DNA of 64,000 bases from CAWEYO01 sp963813315 (lineage in GTDB: Bacteria; Pseudomonadota; Alphaproteobacteria; Rhizobiales; Rhizobiaceae). This document shows positions 35,761-43,556 of this stretch, one piece after another. The position numbers were made by a program, and so were the translations under genes. Position 1 is the stretch's first letter; the number at the start of each line of letters is the position of its first letter. The DNA is taken from the NCBI GenBank assembly GCA_963813315.1, contig CAWEYO010000025.1:124001-188000 (forward strand). The letters are read 5' to 3'. The notes under the pieces were generated by a model that worked only from the letters and a program-made list of their open reading frames with translations, did no database searches and was not told the DNA's origin.

Positions 35761-37542
35761 TCAGTCGAGCAGCGCGATTGCGGTCGGCGCGTCCTCGTTG
35801 CGCTCGGCCAGCTCCTCGAACTCGACGATATTGTCGATATCGGTTCCCATGGAGACGTTGGTCACGCGCTCGAGGATGAATTCGAGGACCACCGGAACCT
35901 GATGTTCCTTCATCAGCCGCCTGGCCTCGGCAAAGCCCGCCGCGAACTCCTCAGGCCGTCGCACGCGAACCGCCTTGCAGCCCATGGCCTCCGCGACGGC
36001 GACATGGTCGACGCCGTAGCCAGCTTCGGCATCGCCGCTCGCGTTGATGTTTTCGAAAGCAAGACTGACCTCGAAATCCATCGAAAAGCCGCGTTGCGCT
36101 TGGCGGATGAGGCCGAGATAGGCGTTGTTCACGACGACGTGGATGTAGGGCAGCCTGTGCTGGGCGCCGACGGCCAGTTCCTCGATCAGGAACTGGAAAT
36201 CATAGTCGCCGGACAGCGCGACGATTTCGCGGTCCGGATCGGCGGCGCGCACCCCGAGTGCCGCCGGCAGCGTCCAGCCAAGCGGCCCGGCCTGCCCGCA
36301 ATTGATCCAGTTGCGCGGCTTATAGACATGCAGGAACTGCGCGCCGGCAATCTGCGACAGGCCGATCGTGGTAACGTAGCACGTGTCACGGCCGAAGGCC
36401 TTGTTCATCTCCTCATAGACCCGCTGCGGCTTCAGCGGCACCTGGTCGAAATGGGTCTTGCGCTTCAACGTTTTCTTGCGCTGCTGGCATTCCTTTACCC
36501 AGCCGGACCATTCGCGCATCCTGCCGCCTGTCTTCCATTCGGTGGCGACGTCGAGCAGCATCTTCAGCGCCGCGCCGGCATCGGAGACGATGCCGAAATC
36601 CGGCGCGAAGACGCGGCCGATCTGTGTCGGCTCGATGTCGATGTGAACGAACTTCCGGCCGGCCGTGTATTTCTCGATGGTACCCGTATGCCGGTTCGCC
36701 CAGCGGTTGCCGATGCCGAGCACGAAATCGGAGGCGAGCATCGTTGCATTGCCGTAGCGATGGGATGTCTGCAAACCGCACATGCCGGCCATAAGGCCGT
36801 GGTCATCGGGTATGGTCCCCCACCCCATCAGGGTCGGGATGACAGGCACACCGGTGATCTCGGCGAACTCGACCAGGATATCGGAAGCGTCGGCATTGAT
36901 GATGCCGCCGCCGGCGACGATCAGCGGGCGCTCGGCCTCGTTCAGCATCCGGATCGCCTTTTCTGCCTGGGCCCGCGTGATAGAGGGCTTGTAGGCTGGA
37001 AGCGGCGCATAGGTGTCGATGTCGAACTCAATCTCGGCAAGCTGAACGTCGATCGGTAGGTCGATGAGGACCGGTCCCGGTCGCCCCGAGCGCATGATGT
37101 GGAAAGCCTTCTGCAGCGCCATCGGGACTTGATAGGGTTCCATGACGGTGACCGCCCACTTTGCCACCGGGGCCGCTATGGCTGCGATGTCGACGGCCTG
37201 GAAATCCTCCTTGGTCAGCCTTGCGCGCGGGGCCTGACCCGTGATGCAGAGGATGGGGATGGAATCGGCGGAGGCCGAATAGAGCCCGGTGATCATGTCG
37301 GTGCCTGCCGGGCCTGACGTGCCAAGGCAAAGACCGATATTGCCGGCTCGAGCGCGCGTATAACCTTCAGCCATGTGGGAAGCGGCCTCGACGTGCCGCG
37401 CCAGAATATGGCGAACTGTGCCGCGAGCCTTCAGCGCCGAATAGAGCGGATTGATCGCCGCACCCGGCACGCCGAACGCGCAATCAATTCCTTCCTTCTC
37501 GAGCACGAGAACAGCCGCGTCAGCGGCGCGCATCCTGGCCAT
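35761..37542 (-). CDS. gcl: Glyoxylate carboligase
   Basis: Gcl joins two glyoxylates to tartronate semialdehyde and CO2 using ThDP. From MARMRAADAAV the protein has 593 residues. The diagnostic feature is V51 in LARHVEAASH, where other ThDP enzymes have the catalytic Glu; Gcl is known for this replacement. GLCLGTSGPAGTDMITGLYS, the ThDP/Mg region ALSGDYDFQF and the family C-terminus are present. The frame is open 24 codons further upstream but without a family match. It is divergent from the IclR-type regulator. Confidence 0.96.
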   Translation of the reverse strand: MARMRAADAAVLVLEKEGIDCAFGVPGAAINPLYSALKARGTVRHILARHVEAASHMAEGYTRARAGNIGLCLGTSGPAGTDMITGLYSASADSIPILCITGQAPRARLTKEDFQAVDIAAIAAPVAKWAVTVMEPYQVPMALQKAFHIMRSGRPGPVLIDLPIDVQLAEIEFDIDTYAPLPAYKPSITRAQAEKAIRMLNEAERPLIVAGGGIINADASDILVEFAEITGVPVIPTLMGWGTIPDDHGLMAGMCGLQTSHRYGNATMLASDFVLGIGNRWANRHTGTIEKYTAGRKFVHIDIEPTQIGRVFAPDFGIVSDAGAALKMLLDVATEWKTGGRMREWSGWVKECQQRKKTLKRKTHFDQVPLKPQRVYEEMNKAFGRDTCYVTTIGLSQIAGAQFLHVYKPRNWINCGQAGPLGWTLPAALGVRAADPDREIVALSGDYDFQFLIEELAVGAQHRLPYIHVVVNNAYLGLIRQAQRGFSMDFEVSLAFENINASGDAEAGYGVDHVAVAEAMGCKAVRVRRPEEFAAGFAEARRLMKEHQVPVVLEFILERVTNVSMGTDIDNIVEFEELAERNEDAPTAIALLD

Positions 37543-37728
37543 CTTTTTCTTCGCCCTCCATCCTCGGAAACGATTGGATGTCAGTAGAATGCCCGCTTGG
37601 TGCCTATTTTTCAATTTTTCCAGAATTTTTTTTCATTTTCGCCTAAAATTCCTTAACGACTGATTCTGCAACGATTTCAGTTTTTCAGCTATTTGCTTAT
37701 TCCAAATAGCGAAAATATTTTTTATGGT
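37543..37728. promoter_or_regulatory. gcl / IclR-regulator divergent promoter region
   Basis: The 186-bp region is AT-rich compared with its surroundings. It contains ATTTGCTTATTCCAAAT (37691-37707), whose ends are a 5-bp inverted repeat, followed by AGCGAAAATATTTTTTATGG. It should hold both promoters and the operator of the IclR-type protein. The operator is a guess from symmetry and position. Confidence 0.4.
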
Positions 37729-38580
37729 ATGTCGAACCTGGGAGGTAATGCCCTGGATACTGCCGAAAAACGCCAGCGTGGCCGCCCACGCTCCTTCAAC
37801 GGTCCGGCGGAAAATAGCTCCGTCCAATCGCTCGACCGCGCGTTGCGCATCCTTGCAATCATCGCGGACGGCAATGGGCTGTCCCTCAGCGAGGTTGCCT
37901 CCGCGTCGGGACTTCCCGCCTCGACAGTTTATCGGATGCTGACCACGCTCGAAAACCACGGCATGGTGGAGTTTGACCGTACCGACCAGCTCTGGTCGAT
38001 CGGGGTCGAAACCTACCGAATGGGCTCCGCGTTCCTGCGTCGCCGCAAGCTCGTCGATCGCGCCCGAACTGTCATGCAGGAGCTGATGGAAAGGACCGGC
38101 GAGACTGCCAATCTTGGTGTGGCCGAAGATGGTTGCGTGGTCTTCGTCAGCCAGGTCGAGACACACCAGGCAATAAGGGCCTTCTTCCAGCCGGGCAGCC
38201 GGAGCCCCTTTCACGCCTCCGGCATCGGCAAGGCTATCCTTGCGCACCTTCCACACGATCGCGTCATCGCGATCGTACGCAAGGCTGGCCTCGAAGCGTA
38301 CACGCCTAAGACGCTATCCGACACCGCCGCACTTGCCCGCGACCTGGACCAGATCAGGTCGCGGGGCTTTTCGGTTGACGACGAGGAGCGGCATCCCGGC
38401 ATGCGCTGTATCGCGGCACCAGTGTTCAACGAATTCGGCGAGCCGGTTGCCGGTGTGTCGATCTCGGGCCCCACCGTTCGCATTACGCCTGAGCGCGTTG
38501 CCGACATGGGCCCGGTGGTGCGCGACGCCGCTGTCGAGGTCACCCGGATGATCGGCGGCGTGGCGCCTCGCACAAAATAG
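37729..38580 (+). CDS. IclR family transcriptional regulator of the glyoxylate operon
   Basis: The roughly 283-residue regulator has an N-terminal winged helix (VQSLDRALRILAIIA, then LSEVASASGLPASTVYRMLT) and a C-terminal IclR effector domain (SPFHASGIGKAILAHL, DDEERHPGMRCIAAPVF). By position and kind it resembles AllR/GclR-type regulators, which respond to glyoxylate; the ligand is inferred. The start is uncertain. The ATG at 37729 lacks a good ribosome-binding site, while GGGAGG at 37740-37745 is well spaced for an in-frame CTG at 37753. Confidence 0.88.
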   Translation: MSNLGGNALDTAEKRQRGRPRSFNGPAENSSVQSLDRALRILAIIADGNGLSLSEVASASGLPASTVYRMLTTLENHGMVEFDRTDQLWSIGVETYRMGSAFLRRRKLVDRARTVMQELMERTGETANLGVAEDGCVVFVSQVETHQAIRAFFQPGSRSPFHASGIGKAILAHLPHDRVIAIVRKAGLEAYTPKTLSDTAALARDLDQIRSRGFSVDDEERHPGMRCIAAPVFNEFGEPVAGVSISGPTVRITPERVADMGPVVRDAAVEVTRMIGGVAPRTK

Positions 38581-38591
38581 GGTGGACGCGC

Positions 38592-39092
38592 CTATTGAGC
38601 CTCTTGGCAGGTGCGCAGGGCCTTAAGCGCGGCTTCGGTTCCGGCGAGACTTACCACTATCGGATCACGGCCTTTCGGGGTGATCGTCAGCGTCTTCTTC
38701 ATTGCAAGGTCGTAGATAAACTGAGGATTGTTGAAAGGGACGAAAGCTCCGTCGAACCCCTCCAACTCCTGACCAGTAGCCTCTCCCGAGAATTGTTGGC
38801 CATCGACGTCGAACAGTACGGAGAGCTTTTCGCCGGCGGCAACTGCTGCATCTCTCTTGGTGTAGATCGCCAGATAGCCGCGCTGCGCGGCGGCCGGATT
38901 GATGCCCATCTGGACCTGTGATTCGCCGCCGACGCCTTGCGCCATAAGGCAGCCCTTGGTCGTCTCATTGATCAGAATATCCCAACCGGCTTCCGAGCCG
39001 TATTTCTTGAAGGCGGTCTGCGCAGCCGCGGCAGTAACAGTCAGAGACGCAATGGCCAAAGCCGTGCCGATCCGAGCGAATGCAATCATCAT
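38592..39092 (-). CDS. Secreted protein of unknown function
   Basis: I do not recognise a family. The 166-residue product starts at ATG ATG (39092), preceded by CAGGAGATC. It has a signal peptide of about 23 residues ending in TAAAAQ. The mature part has two cysteines (TKGCLMAQG and RTCQEAQ) and a beta-rich core, somewhat like periplasmic proteins of the invasion-associated-locus-B type, but the likeness is too weak to name it. It converges on the IclR gene, with stop codons 11 bp apart. Confidence 0.7.
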   Translation of the reverse strand: MMIAFARIGTALAIASLTVTAAAAQTAFKKYGSEAGWDILINETTKGCLMAQGVGGESQVQMGINPAAAQRGYLAIYTKRDAAVAAGEKLSVLFDVDGQQFSGEATGQELEGFDGAFVPFNNPQFIYDLAMKKTLTITPKGRDPIVVSLAGTEAALKALRTCQEAQ

Positions 39093-39295
39093 GATCTCCT
39101 GTGGCGCTTGAGCCCCCACCGGCGCGACGATATGTGAAGTGCTCGAGAATCTAAATCCCCCTTCTCCAACCATGCGCAGGCGTTGCTGTTCCATAAGCAT
39201 GCGTTGCCGCTGGGCCCCGATGCGTCGGGAAGCTATGCGCAGGCTCGTTTCGAGCTACACTGGCTCGACTATCGAACTCGAGACTGGGGCGTTTT

Positions 39296-40216
39296 ATGAC
39301 CACCCACCGTTTCATTCCAACGACGTACCACAACGTCATAGGCTCCCTTTCCCCGGAATTGAGCGTTGCGGACGGCGACACAGTCGTCACTCAAACGCTC
39401 GATGCCGCGGGAAGTGACAGAGAGGGTGTCAAACAGGCGTCCGGTCCCAACCCGATGAACGGTCCGATTTTTGTTGAAGGCGCGGAGCCGGGAGACGCGC
39501 TGAAAGTCGAAATCAAGAGTATGACCCCGACCAGGAGCACAGGCTTCACTCGCAGCGTGGTAGCGGCCAACGTCGTCGATCCCGAGACCGTTCGGGGTTT
39601 GCCACCGCGCGATACCGCAATCTGGCAGATCGACGACACGACGTTGACCGTCCGACTTTCCGAACAGGTCAGCGGCCTGGAAAATTTCGTGCTTCCGCTT
39701 GCTCCGATGATCGGTTGCTTCGGCGTGGCGCCGAGTCTCGGCCAAGCGATATCGACCGCCACCAGTGGCACCTATGGCGGCAACATGGATTATCGGCTGT
39801 TCGGCCCCGGCACAACGGTCTGGCTCCCGGTATCGGCTCCTGGCGCGCTGTTCTTTTTGGGTGATTGCCACGCGGTGCAGGGTGATGGCGAGATCGTCGG
39901 GACTGGCATCGAGACCACCTTTGAGGTGACGGTGCGGCTGACGGTTGAAAAGAAAACCACGATAGTCTGGCCGCGGGGCGAGACCGCGGACGACATTTTC
40001 ACTATCGGCAACGCCCGACCGCTCGATCAGGCGCTCCAGCATGCAACCAGTGAAATGATCAATTGGCTCGCATCCGACTACGGGCTGGACAAAACGGCCG
40101 CCAGCCACTTGCTTGGTCAGGTGGTTCGCTATGACGTCGGCAATGTCTTCGACCCGGCCTATACGATGGCCTGCCGCGTTGCCAAGAAGTGGCTGACCAA
40201 GCGATACATATCTTGA
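39296..40216 (+). CDS. Acetamidase/formamidase family protein
   Basis: The 306-residue cytoplasmic amidohydrolase matches the FmdA/AmdA family: VEGAEPGDALKVEIKSMTPT near residue 65, LAPMIGCFGVAP, and the conserved FFLGDCHAVQGDGEIVGTGI, which holds metal/active-site residues. These enzymes release ammonia from formamide or short amides. It is shorter than classical fungal-type formamidases (about 400 residues) but normal for the bacterial subgroup. The 203 bp before it (39093-39295) holds no recognisable gene. Confidence 0.88.
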   Translation: MTTHRFIPTTYHNVIGSLSPELSVADGDTVVTQTLDAAGSDREGVKQASGPNPMNGPIFVEGAEPGDALKVEIKSMTPTRSTGFTRSVVAANVVDPETVRGLPPRDTAIWQIDDTTLTVRLSEQVSGLENFVLPLAPMIGCFGVAPSLGQAISTATSGTYGGNMDYRLFGPGTTVWLPVSAPGALFFLGDCHAVQGDGEIVGTGIETTFEVTVRLTVEKKTTIVWPRGETADDIFTIGNARPLDQALQHATSEMINWLASDYGLDKTAASHLLGQVVRYDVGNVFDPAYTMACRVAKKWLTKRYIS

Positions 40217-40231
40217 ACCGATCAACACGCC

Positions 40232-40290
40232 GGCTGATCTCACCCCTTGCGGGGCAGGGGGAGATGTCCGGCAGGACAGAGGGGGGTTGC
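40232..40290. repeat. CT/GA-rich palindromic repeat, family C (copy 2)
   Basis: GCTGATCTCACCCCTTGCGG, then GGCAGGGGGAGATGTCCGGC and AGGACAGAGGGGGG: this is a short version of the element at 16688, sharing the GGAGATGTCCGGCAGGACAGAGGGGG end. It lies in a 338-bp gene-free gap (40217-40554) upstream of the amino-acid ABC genes. Confidence 0.65.
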
Positions 40291-40554
40291 CAGACCCAGC
40301 GCCCCTCACCGTCCACCCGCTTTTCACCGCTTCAACTCCCACGACCGGGTCCTTGCCTTCTTAAACATCAATTGATTTTTCAAATCGCCTGCCCCATCAA
40401 CTTCCGAGGCAACATGACCCGGCCAAAACCGGCCGAGGCGGTGCCGGCACGGCGAACTTTCGCGCCGCCGTGATGCGCGAAAGGGATTCTGAGACCGACG
40501 CCAGGGCAAGCGGCGCCAGCCGAAACAGCAACAGTTCCAAAAAGGGGAATAGCC

Positions 40555-41358
40555 ATGACCATGTATTCACGCTTCCGATCGTCCCTCGCCGCCCTCATCG
40601 TGCTGGGCGCAACATTCGGCCTCGCGGCGCAGGCCAGCGCCGACGCCATCGACGACATCACCGCCGCAGGCCAGATCAATGTCGGCGTCTTCTCCGACTT
40701 CCCGCCCTTCTCGTCGGCCAGCGCCGACATGAGCCTCAAGGGCTATGACATGGACGTCGCCCAGGCGATCGCCGACTCGCTGAAAGTCAAGCTCAACCCG
40801 GTTGCCGTGACCGGCCAGAACCGCATCCCCTACCTTACCGAAAAGCGCGTCGACATGCTGATGAGCGTCGGCTACTCGAAGGAGCGCGAAGAGGTGATCG
40901 ACTTCGCCGCCGCCTACGCGCCCTACTACATCGCCGTGATCGGGCCCGCCGCGCTGAAAGTCGAAGGCAAGGACGACCTCGCGGACAAGTCGATCGCGGT
41001 CAACCGCGGCACGCTCGAGGACACCTCGCTCACCGAAGCCGCCCCGGCTTCCGCCGACATCAAGCGCTTCGACAACTACAACGCCGTGATCCAGGCCTTC
41101 ATCTCGGGCCAGACCCAGTTGATGGTCGTCGGCAACGACGTCGGCGCGCAGGTGCTCGCCAAACAGGAGGGCCTCAAGCCGGAACAGAAATTCCAGCTGA
41201 TGACCTCGCCTTCGCATATCGGCCTCAACAAGAACGAGGACCGGCTGAAGACCGCGATCAACGACGCAGTGGCCAAGATGCTCGCCGACGGCAGGTTGAA
41301 CGCCAGTTCGGAGGCTTGGCTCAAAACGCCGCTGAACCCGGAAAACCTCAAGGACTGA
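40555..41358 (+). CDS. Amino-acid ABC transporter substrate-binding protein
   Basis: This is a 267-residue periplasmic protein of SBP family 3. The signal peptide ends in AAQASA; the mature part begins DAIDDITAAGQINVGVFSDF and contains the family segment KGYDMDVAQAIADSLKVKL. The ligand is probably a polar amino acid, but it cannot be assigned. AAAGGGGAATAGCC precedes the ATG. Two permease genes follow directly; no ATPase gene does. Confidence 0.92.
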   Translation: MTMYSRFRSSLAALIVLGATFGLAAQASADAIDDITAAGQINVGVFSDFPPFSSASADMSLKGYDMDVAQAIADSLKVKLNPVAVTGQNRIPYLTEKRVDMLMSVGYSKEREEVIDFAAAYAPYYIAVIGPAALKVEGKDDLADKSIAVNRGTLEDTSLTEAAPASADIKRFDNYNAVIQAFISGQTQLMVVGNDVGAQVLAKQEGLKPEQKFQLMTSPSHIGLNKNEDRLKTAINDAVAKMLADGRLNASSEAWLKTPLNPENLKD

Positions 41359-41362
41359 GCCT

Positions 41363-42028
41363 TTGGGCTACACCCTCCAGTTCGGGTGGCTTTACGACGC
41401 GCTCGGCGCCATCGCGCAGGGCGCCGCCATGACGATCTTCCTGATCGCCGTGACGACGGTTGCCGGAACGGTTCTGAGCGTGCTCGGCGCCGCCGCACGC
41501 CGCAGCGGATACCGCCTGCTCCGGCAGGCTGTCACCGCCTATGTGGAGCTTGTCCGCAATACGCCCTTCCTGGTTCAGTTGTTCTTCATCTTCTTCGGAC
41601 TGCCGGCGATCGGCATCCGGCTCGATCCGGTACTGGCGGCGATCCTCGCCATGACGCTGAACATGGCGGCCTACTCCACCGAGATCGTCGGCTCCGGCCT
41701 CGACGCCGTGCCCATCGGCCAGCGCGAGGCCGCCCTCGCGCTCGGCCTGCGGCCCCGGCAGGTTTTCGTGAAGATCGTGCTGCCGCAGGCGCTGAAGATC
41801 ATCTTCCCCGCGCTTTCCAGCCAGATCGTCATCATGATGCTGGAATCGGCCGTGGTGTCGCAGATCGCGGTGCGCGAACTCACCTATGAGGCCGACATGC
41901 TGCAGGCGCGCACCTTCCGCGCCTTCGAGACGTATTTCGTCGTTACGCTGGTCTATCTCGGCATGGCGGTCGCCCTGCGGAAACTCCTCTTCGTCGGGGG
42001 CAAGCGCTTTTTCCAGGTCAGCGCGTGA
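41363..42028 (+). CDS. Amino-acid ABC transporter permease (first)
   Basis: The 221-residue inner-membrane protein of the HisM/GlnP type has NTPFLVQLFFIFFGLPAIG near residue 70 and the EAA loop GQREAALALGLRPRQVFVKI then VLPQA, which docks to the ATPase. The apparent start is TTG at 41363, 4 bp after the SBP stop, with AAGGA upstream. It overlaps the next permease at GTGATG. It is intact. Confidence 0.92.
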   Translation: MGYTLQFGWLYDALGAIAQGAAMTIFLIAVTTVAGTVLSVLGAAARRSGYRLLRQAVTAYVELVRNTPFLVQLFFIFFGLPAIGIRLDPVLAAILAMTLNMAAYSTEIVGSGLDAVPIGQREAALALGLRPRQVFVKIVLPQALKIIFPALSSQIVIMMLESAVVSQIAVRELTYEADMLQARTFRAFETYFVVTLVYLGMAVALRKLLFVGGKRFFQVSA

Positions 42029-42679
42029 TGGTCGAGTTCACCCTCTGGGACATATTGCGCAATCTGCTTCTGGCCGCGCGCTGGACGATCATGCTGTCGG
42101 CGGTCGCTTTTATCGGCGGCGCCGTCGTCGGCATCGGCATCCTGCTGCTCAGGATCTCAAAGCGGAAATGGGCGCGGCGCTTTTCGATCGGCTACATTTC
42201 ACTGTTCCAGGGCACGCCGCTGCTGATGCAGCTGTTTCCTGGTGTTCTTCGGCCTGCCGATGCTCGGCTTCCGCATCGAGGCGTGGACGGCAGCCGCGCT
42301 TGCCCTGACGCTTTGCGCCAGCGCCTATCTCGGCGAAATCTGGCGGGGCGGCGTCGAGGCGCTGCCCCGTGGCCAGTGGGACGCCGGCGCCAGCCTCGGC
42401 CTCCACTATTTCCAGGAGCTCAGGCGCATCATCCTGCCGCAGGCTTTCGCCATCACGCGGGCGCCAATCGTCGGCTTCCTGGTGCAACTGATCAAGAGCA
42501 CGGCCCTCGCCTCGATCATCGGCTTCGAGGAGCTGATGCGTACTGCCAACGCCATCTCGAATGCGACCTTCGAGCCATTCACGGTCTACGGCCTGGTCGC
42601 GCTGATCTACTTCGCACTGTGCTTTCCCTTGACCCGCTACGCACGGGCGCTGGAACGGCGCGCCGCCTTGGCGCATTGA
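42025..42679 (+). pseudogene. Amino-acid ABC transporter permease (second), frameshifted
   Basis: The first part reads IGYISLFQGTPLLMQLF and then changes to PGVLRPADAR. The rest of the permease continues in the next frame from 42242 (VFFGLPMLGFRIEAW, EAA loop GQWDAGASLGLHYFQELRRI). Removing one T from the TTT at 42235-42237 restores LFLVFFGLPMLG and a full protein of about 217 residues. The homologous region of the first permease confirms the join. The uncorrected frame runs on to 42759 with unrelated sequence. It is either a sequence error or a recent inactivation. Confidence 0.88.
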
Positions 42680-42695
42680 AAGGCTCTATCCGGGC

Positions 42696-42810
42696 TAGAG
42701 CGGCGGACGCTTTTACGGAATCTACGGAATCAGCGCTGCCGCTCTATCTCCTTGTTTGAGCATCGGATTTTTTCCCGAAACCGGTTCCCACTTTCGGGTC
42801 CGATGCTCTA
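42696..42810 (+). repeat. Mosaic repeat, family B (copy 1)
   Basis: The element runs from TAGAGCGGCGGACGC to GGGTCCGATGCTCTA, with inner GAGCATCGGA / TCCGATGCTC arms flanking CCCGAAACCGGTTCCCACTTT. It recurs almost unchanged at 59195-59300. It lies just after the permease pseudogene, where an ATPase gene would be expected. Confidence 0.85.
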
Positions 42811-42857
42811 GGGGCGCGCCATCGGTTACTTGGCCGTGCTATCTCGCGTGGGCTTGG

Positions 42858-43073
42858 CTACGATTTATCCTCGTATTTGAAGGATACGCTTACCTTCGCA
42901 CGATAGGCCTCGACCTTCCCGTCCTTGATCTGGAGGTCGAGTTTCACTATCTCGGCGATGCGCAGGTCACGCAAGCTACTCGACGCGCGTTCCACAGCGG
43001 CGCGCGCGGCGTCGTCCCAGGATTTGGTGCTCGTGCCGACCAGTTCGATGATCTTGTAGACGCTATTCGACAT
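42858..43073 (-). CDS. Dodecin family flavin-binding protein
   Basis: The 71-residue small protein forms hollow dodecamers that bind riboflavin, FMN or CoA in related organisms and are thought to buffer free flavins. It matches throughout: SVYKIIELVGTSTKSWDDAA, then VERASSSLRDLRIAEIVKLD and EAYRAKVSVSFKYE. CAGGAGGAACCG precedes the ATG. The start overlaps the end of a possible small upstream frame by 11 bp. Confidence 0.93.
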   Translation of the reverse strand: MSNSVYKIIELVGTSTKSWDDAARAAVERASSSLRDLRIAEIVKLDLQIKDGKVEAYRAKVSVSFKYEDKS

Positions 43074-43254
43074 CGGTTCCTCCTGTTCGATCCGTTTGAC
43101 AAACTTGGATTTGCCGCAACTCGTTCTCGCCGAGGATTGGCTGCTGCGGTTCGTTATGGCCGAACATGTTGCGGCCCGCTTCCGCGAACGCCGTGTCCGC
43201 CGCCGAAGCATAGCTCTGCTTCAAGGCATTGTCGAAGAATTGGTCCTTGGTCAC
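43063..43254 (-). CDS. Possible small protein upstream of dodecin
   Basis: A 63-codon frame begins at GTG and encodes MTKDQFFDNALKQSYASAAD at its N-terminus; the rest is polar with no signal peptide. It ends 11 bp inside the dodecin start, so coupled translation is possible. The composition looks protein-like rather than like a shadow frame, but GGAG lies too close to the GTG and I know no homologue. Confidence 0.35.
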   Translation of the reverse strand: MTKDQFFDNALKQSYASAADTAFAEAGRNMFGHNEPQQPILGENELRQIQVCQTDRTGGTDVE

Positions 43255-43380
43255 TCCAAAGGAGATGCCTCACGGCGAGTCGCCCATACTTCCATGAGAG
43301 TGGCCGTGAAGCGCCATTCTGGTTAGAACAAGGCCCGCGGCGCGCAAACGCCGTTGGCGGGCTGGTCTCGGGTGTGTTGA

Positions 43381-43510
43381 GATTCAGGTCAGGCCGAGTT
43401 GAAAATGGCGGTTTTCGAGAACCGGCACGCAGCGTACGTTCGGGTACATGAGTACCGGAAGCGCAGAAAACCGCCATTTGCTGCATCACCTGAATACCAA
43501 CAAACCCTAA
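43381..43510. repeat. Nested inverted repeat, family D (full copy)
   Basis: Outer arms ATTCAGGT (43382-43389) and ACCTGAAT (43488-43495) enclose a 14-bp perfect inverted repeat, AAATGGCGGTTTTC (43403-43416) and GAAAACCGCCATTT (43466-43479). The centre carries further partial symmetry (CGGGTACATGAGTACCGG). The outer part recurs at 56850-56893 without the inner stem. It lies in a 300-bp gene-free gap (43255-43556). Confidence 0.8.
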
Positions 43511-43556
43511 GCCGTCACGGCAGCGTTCGGGGTGGCGTGAATGGGATGGGAACGTC

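Noticed and set aside
38592..39092. Naming the secreted protein as an invasion-associated locus B protein
   Set aside because: Only size, signal peptide and general beta pattern agree; no specific motif supports it.
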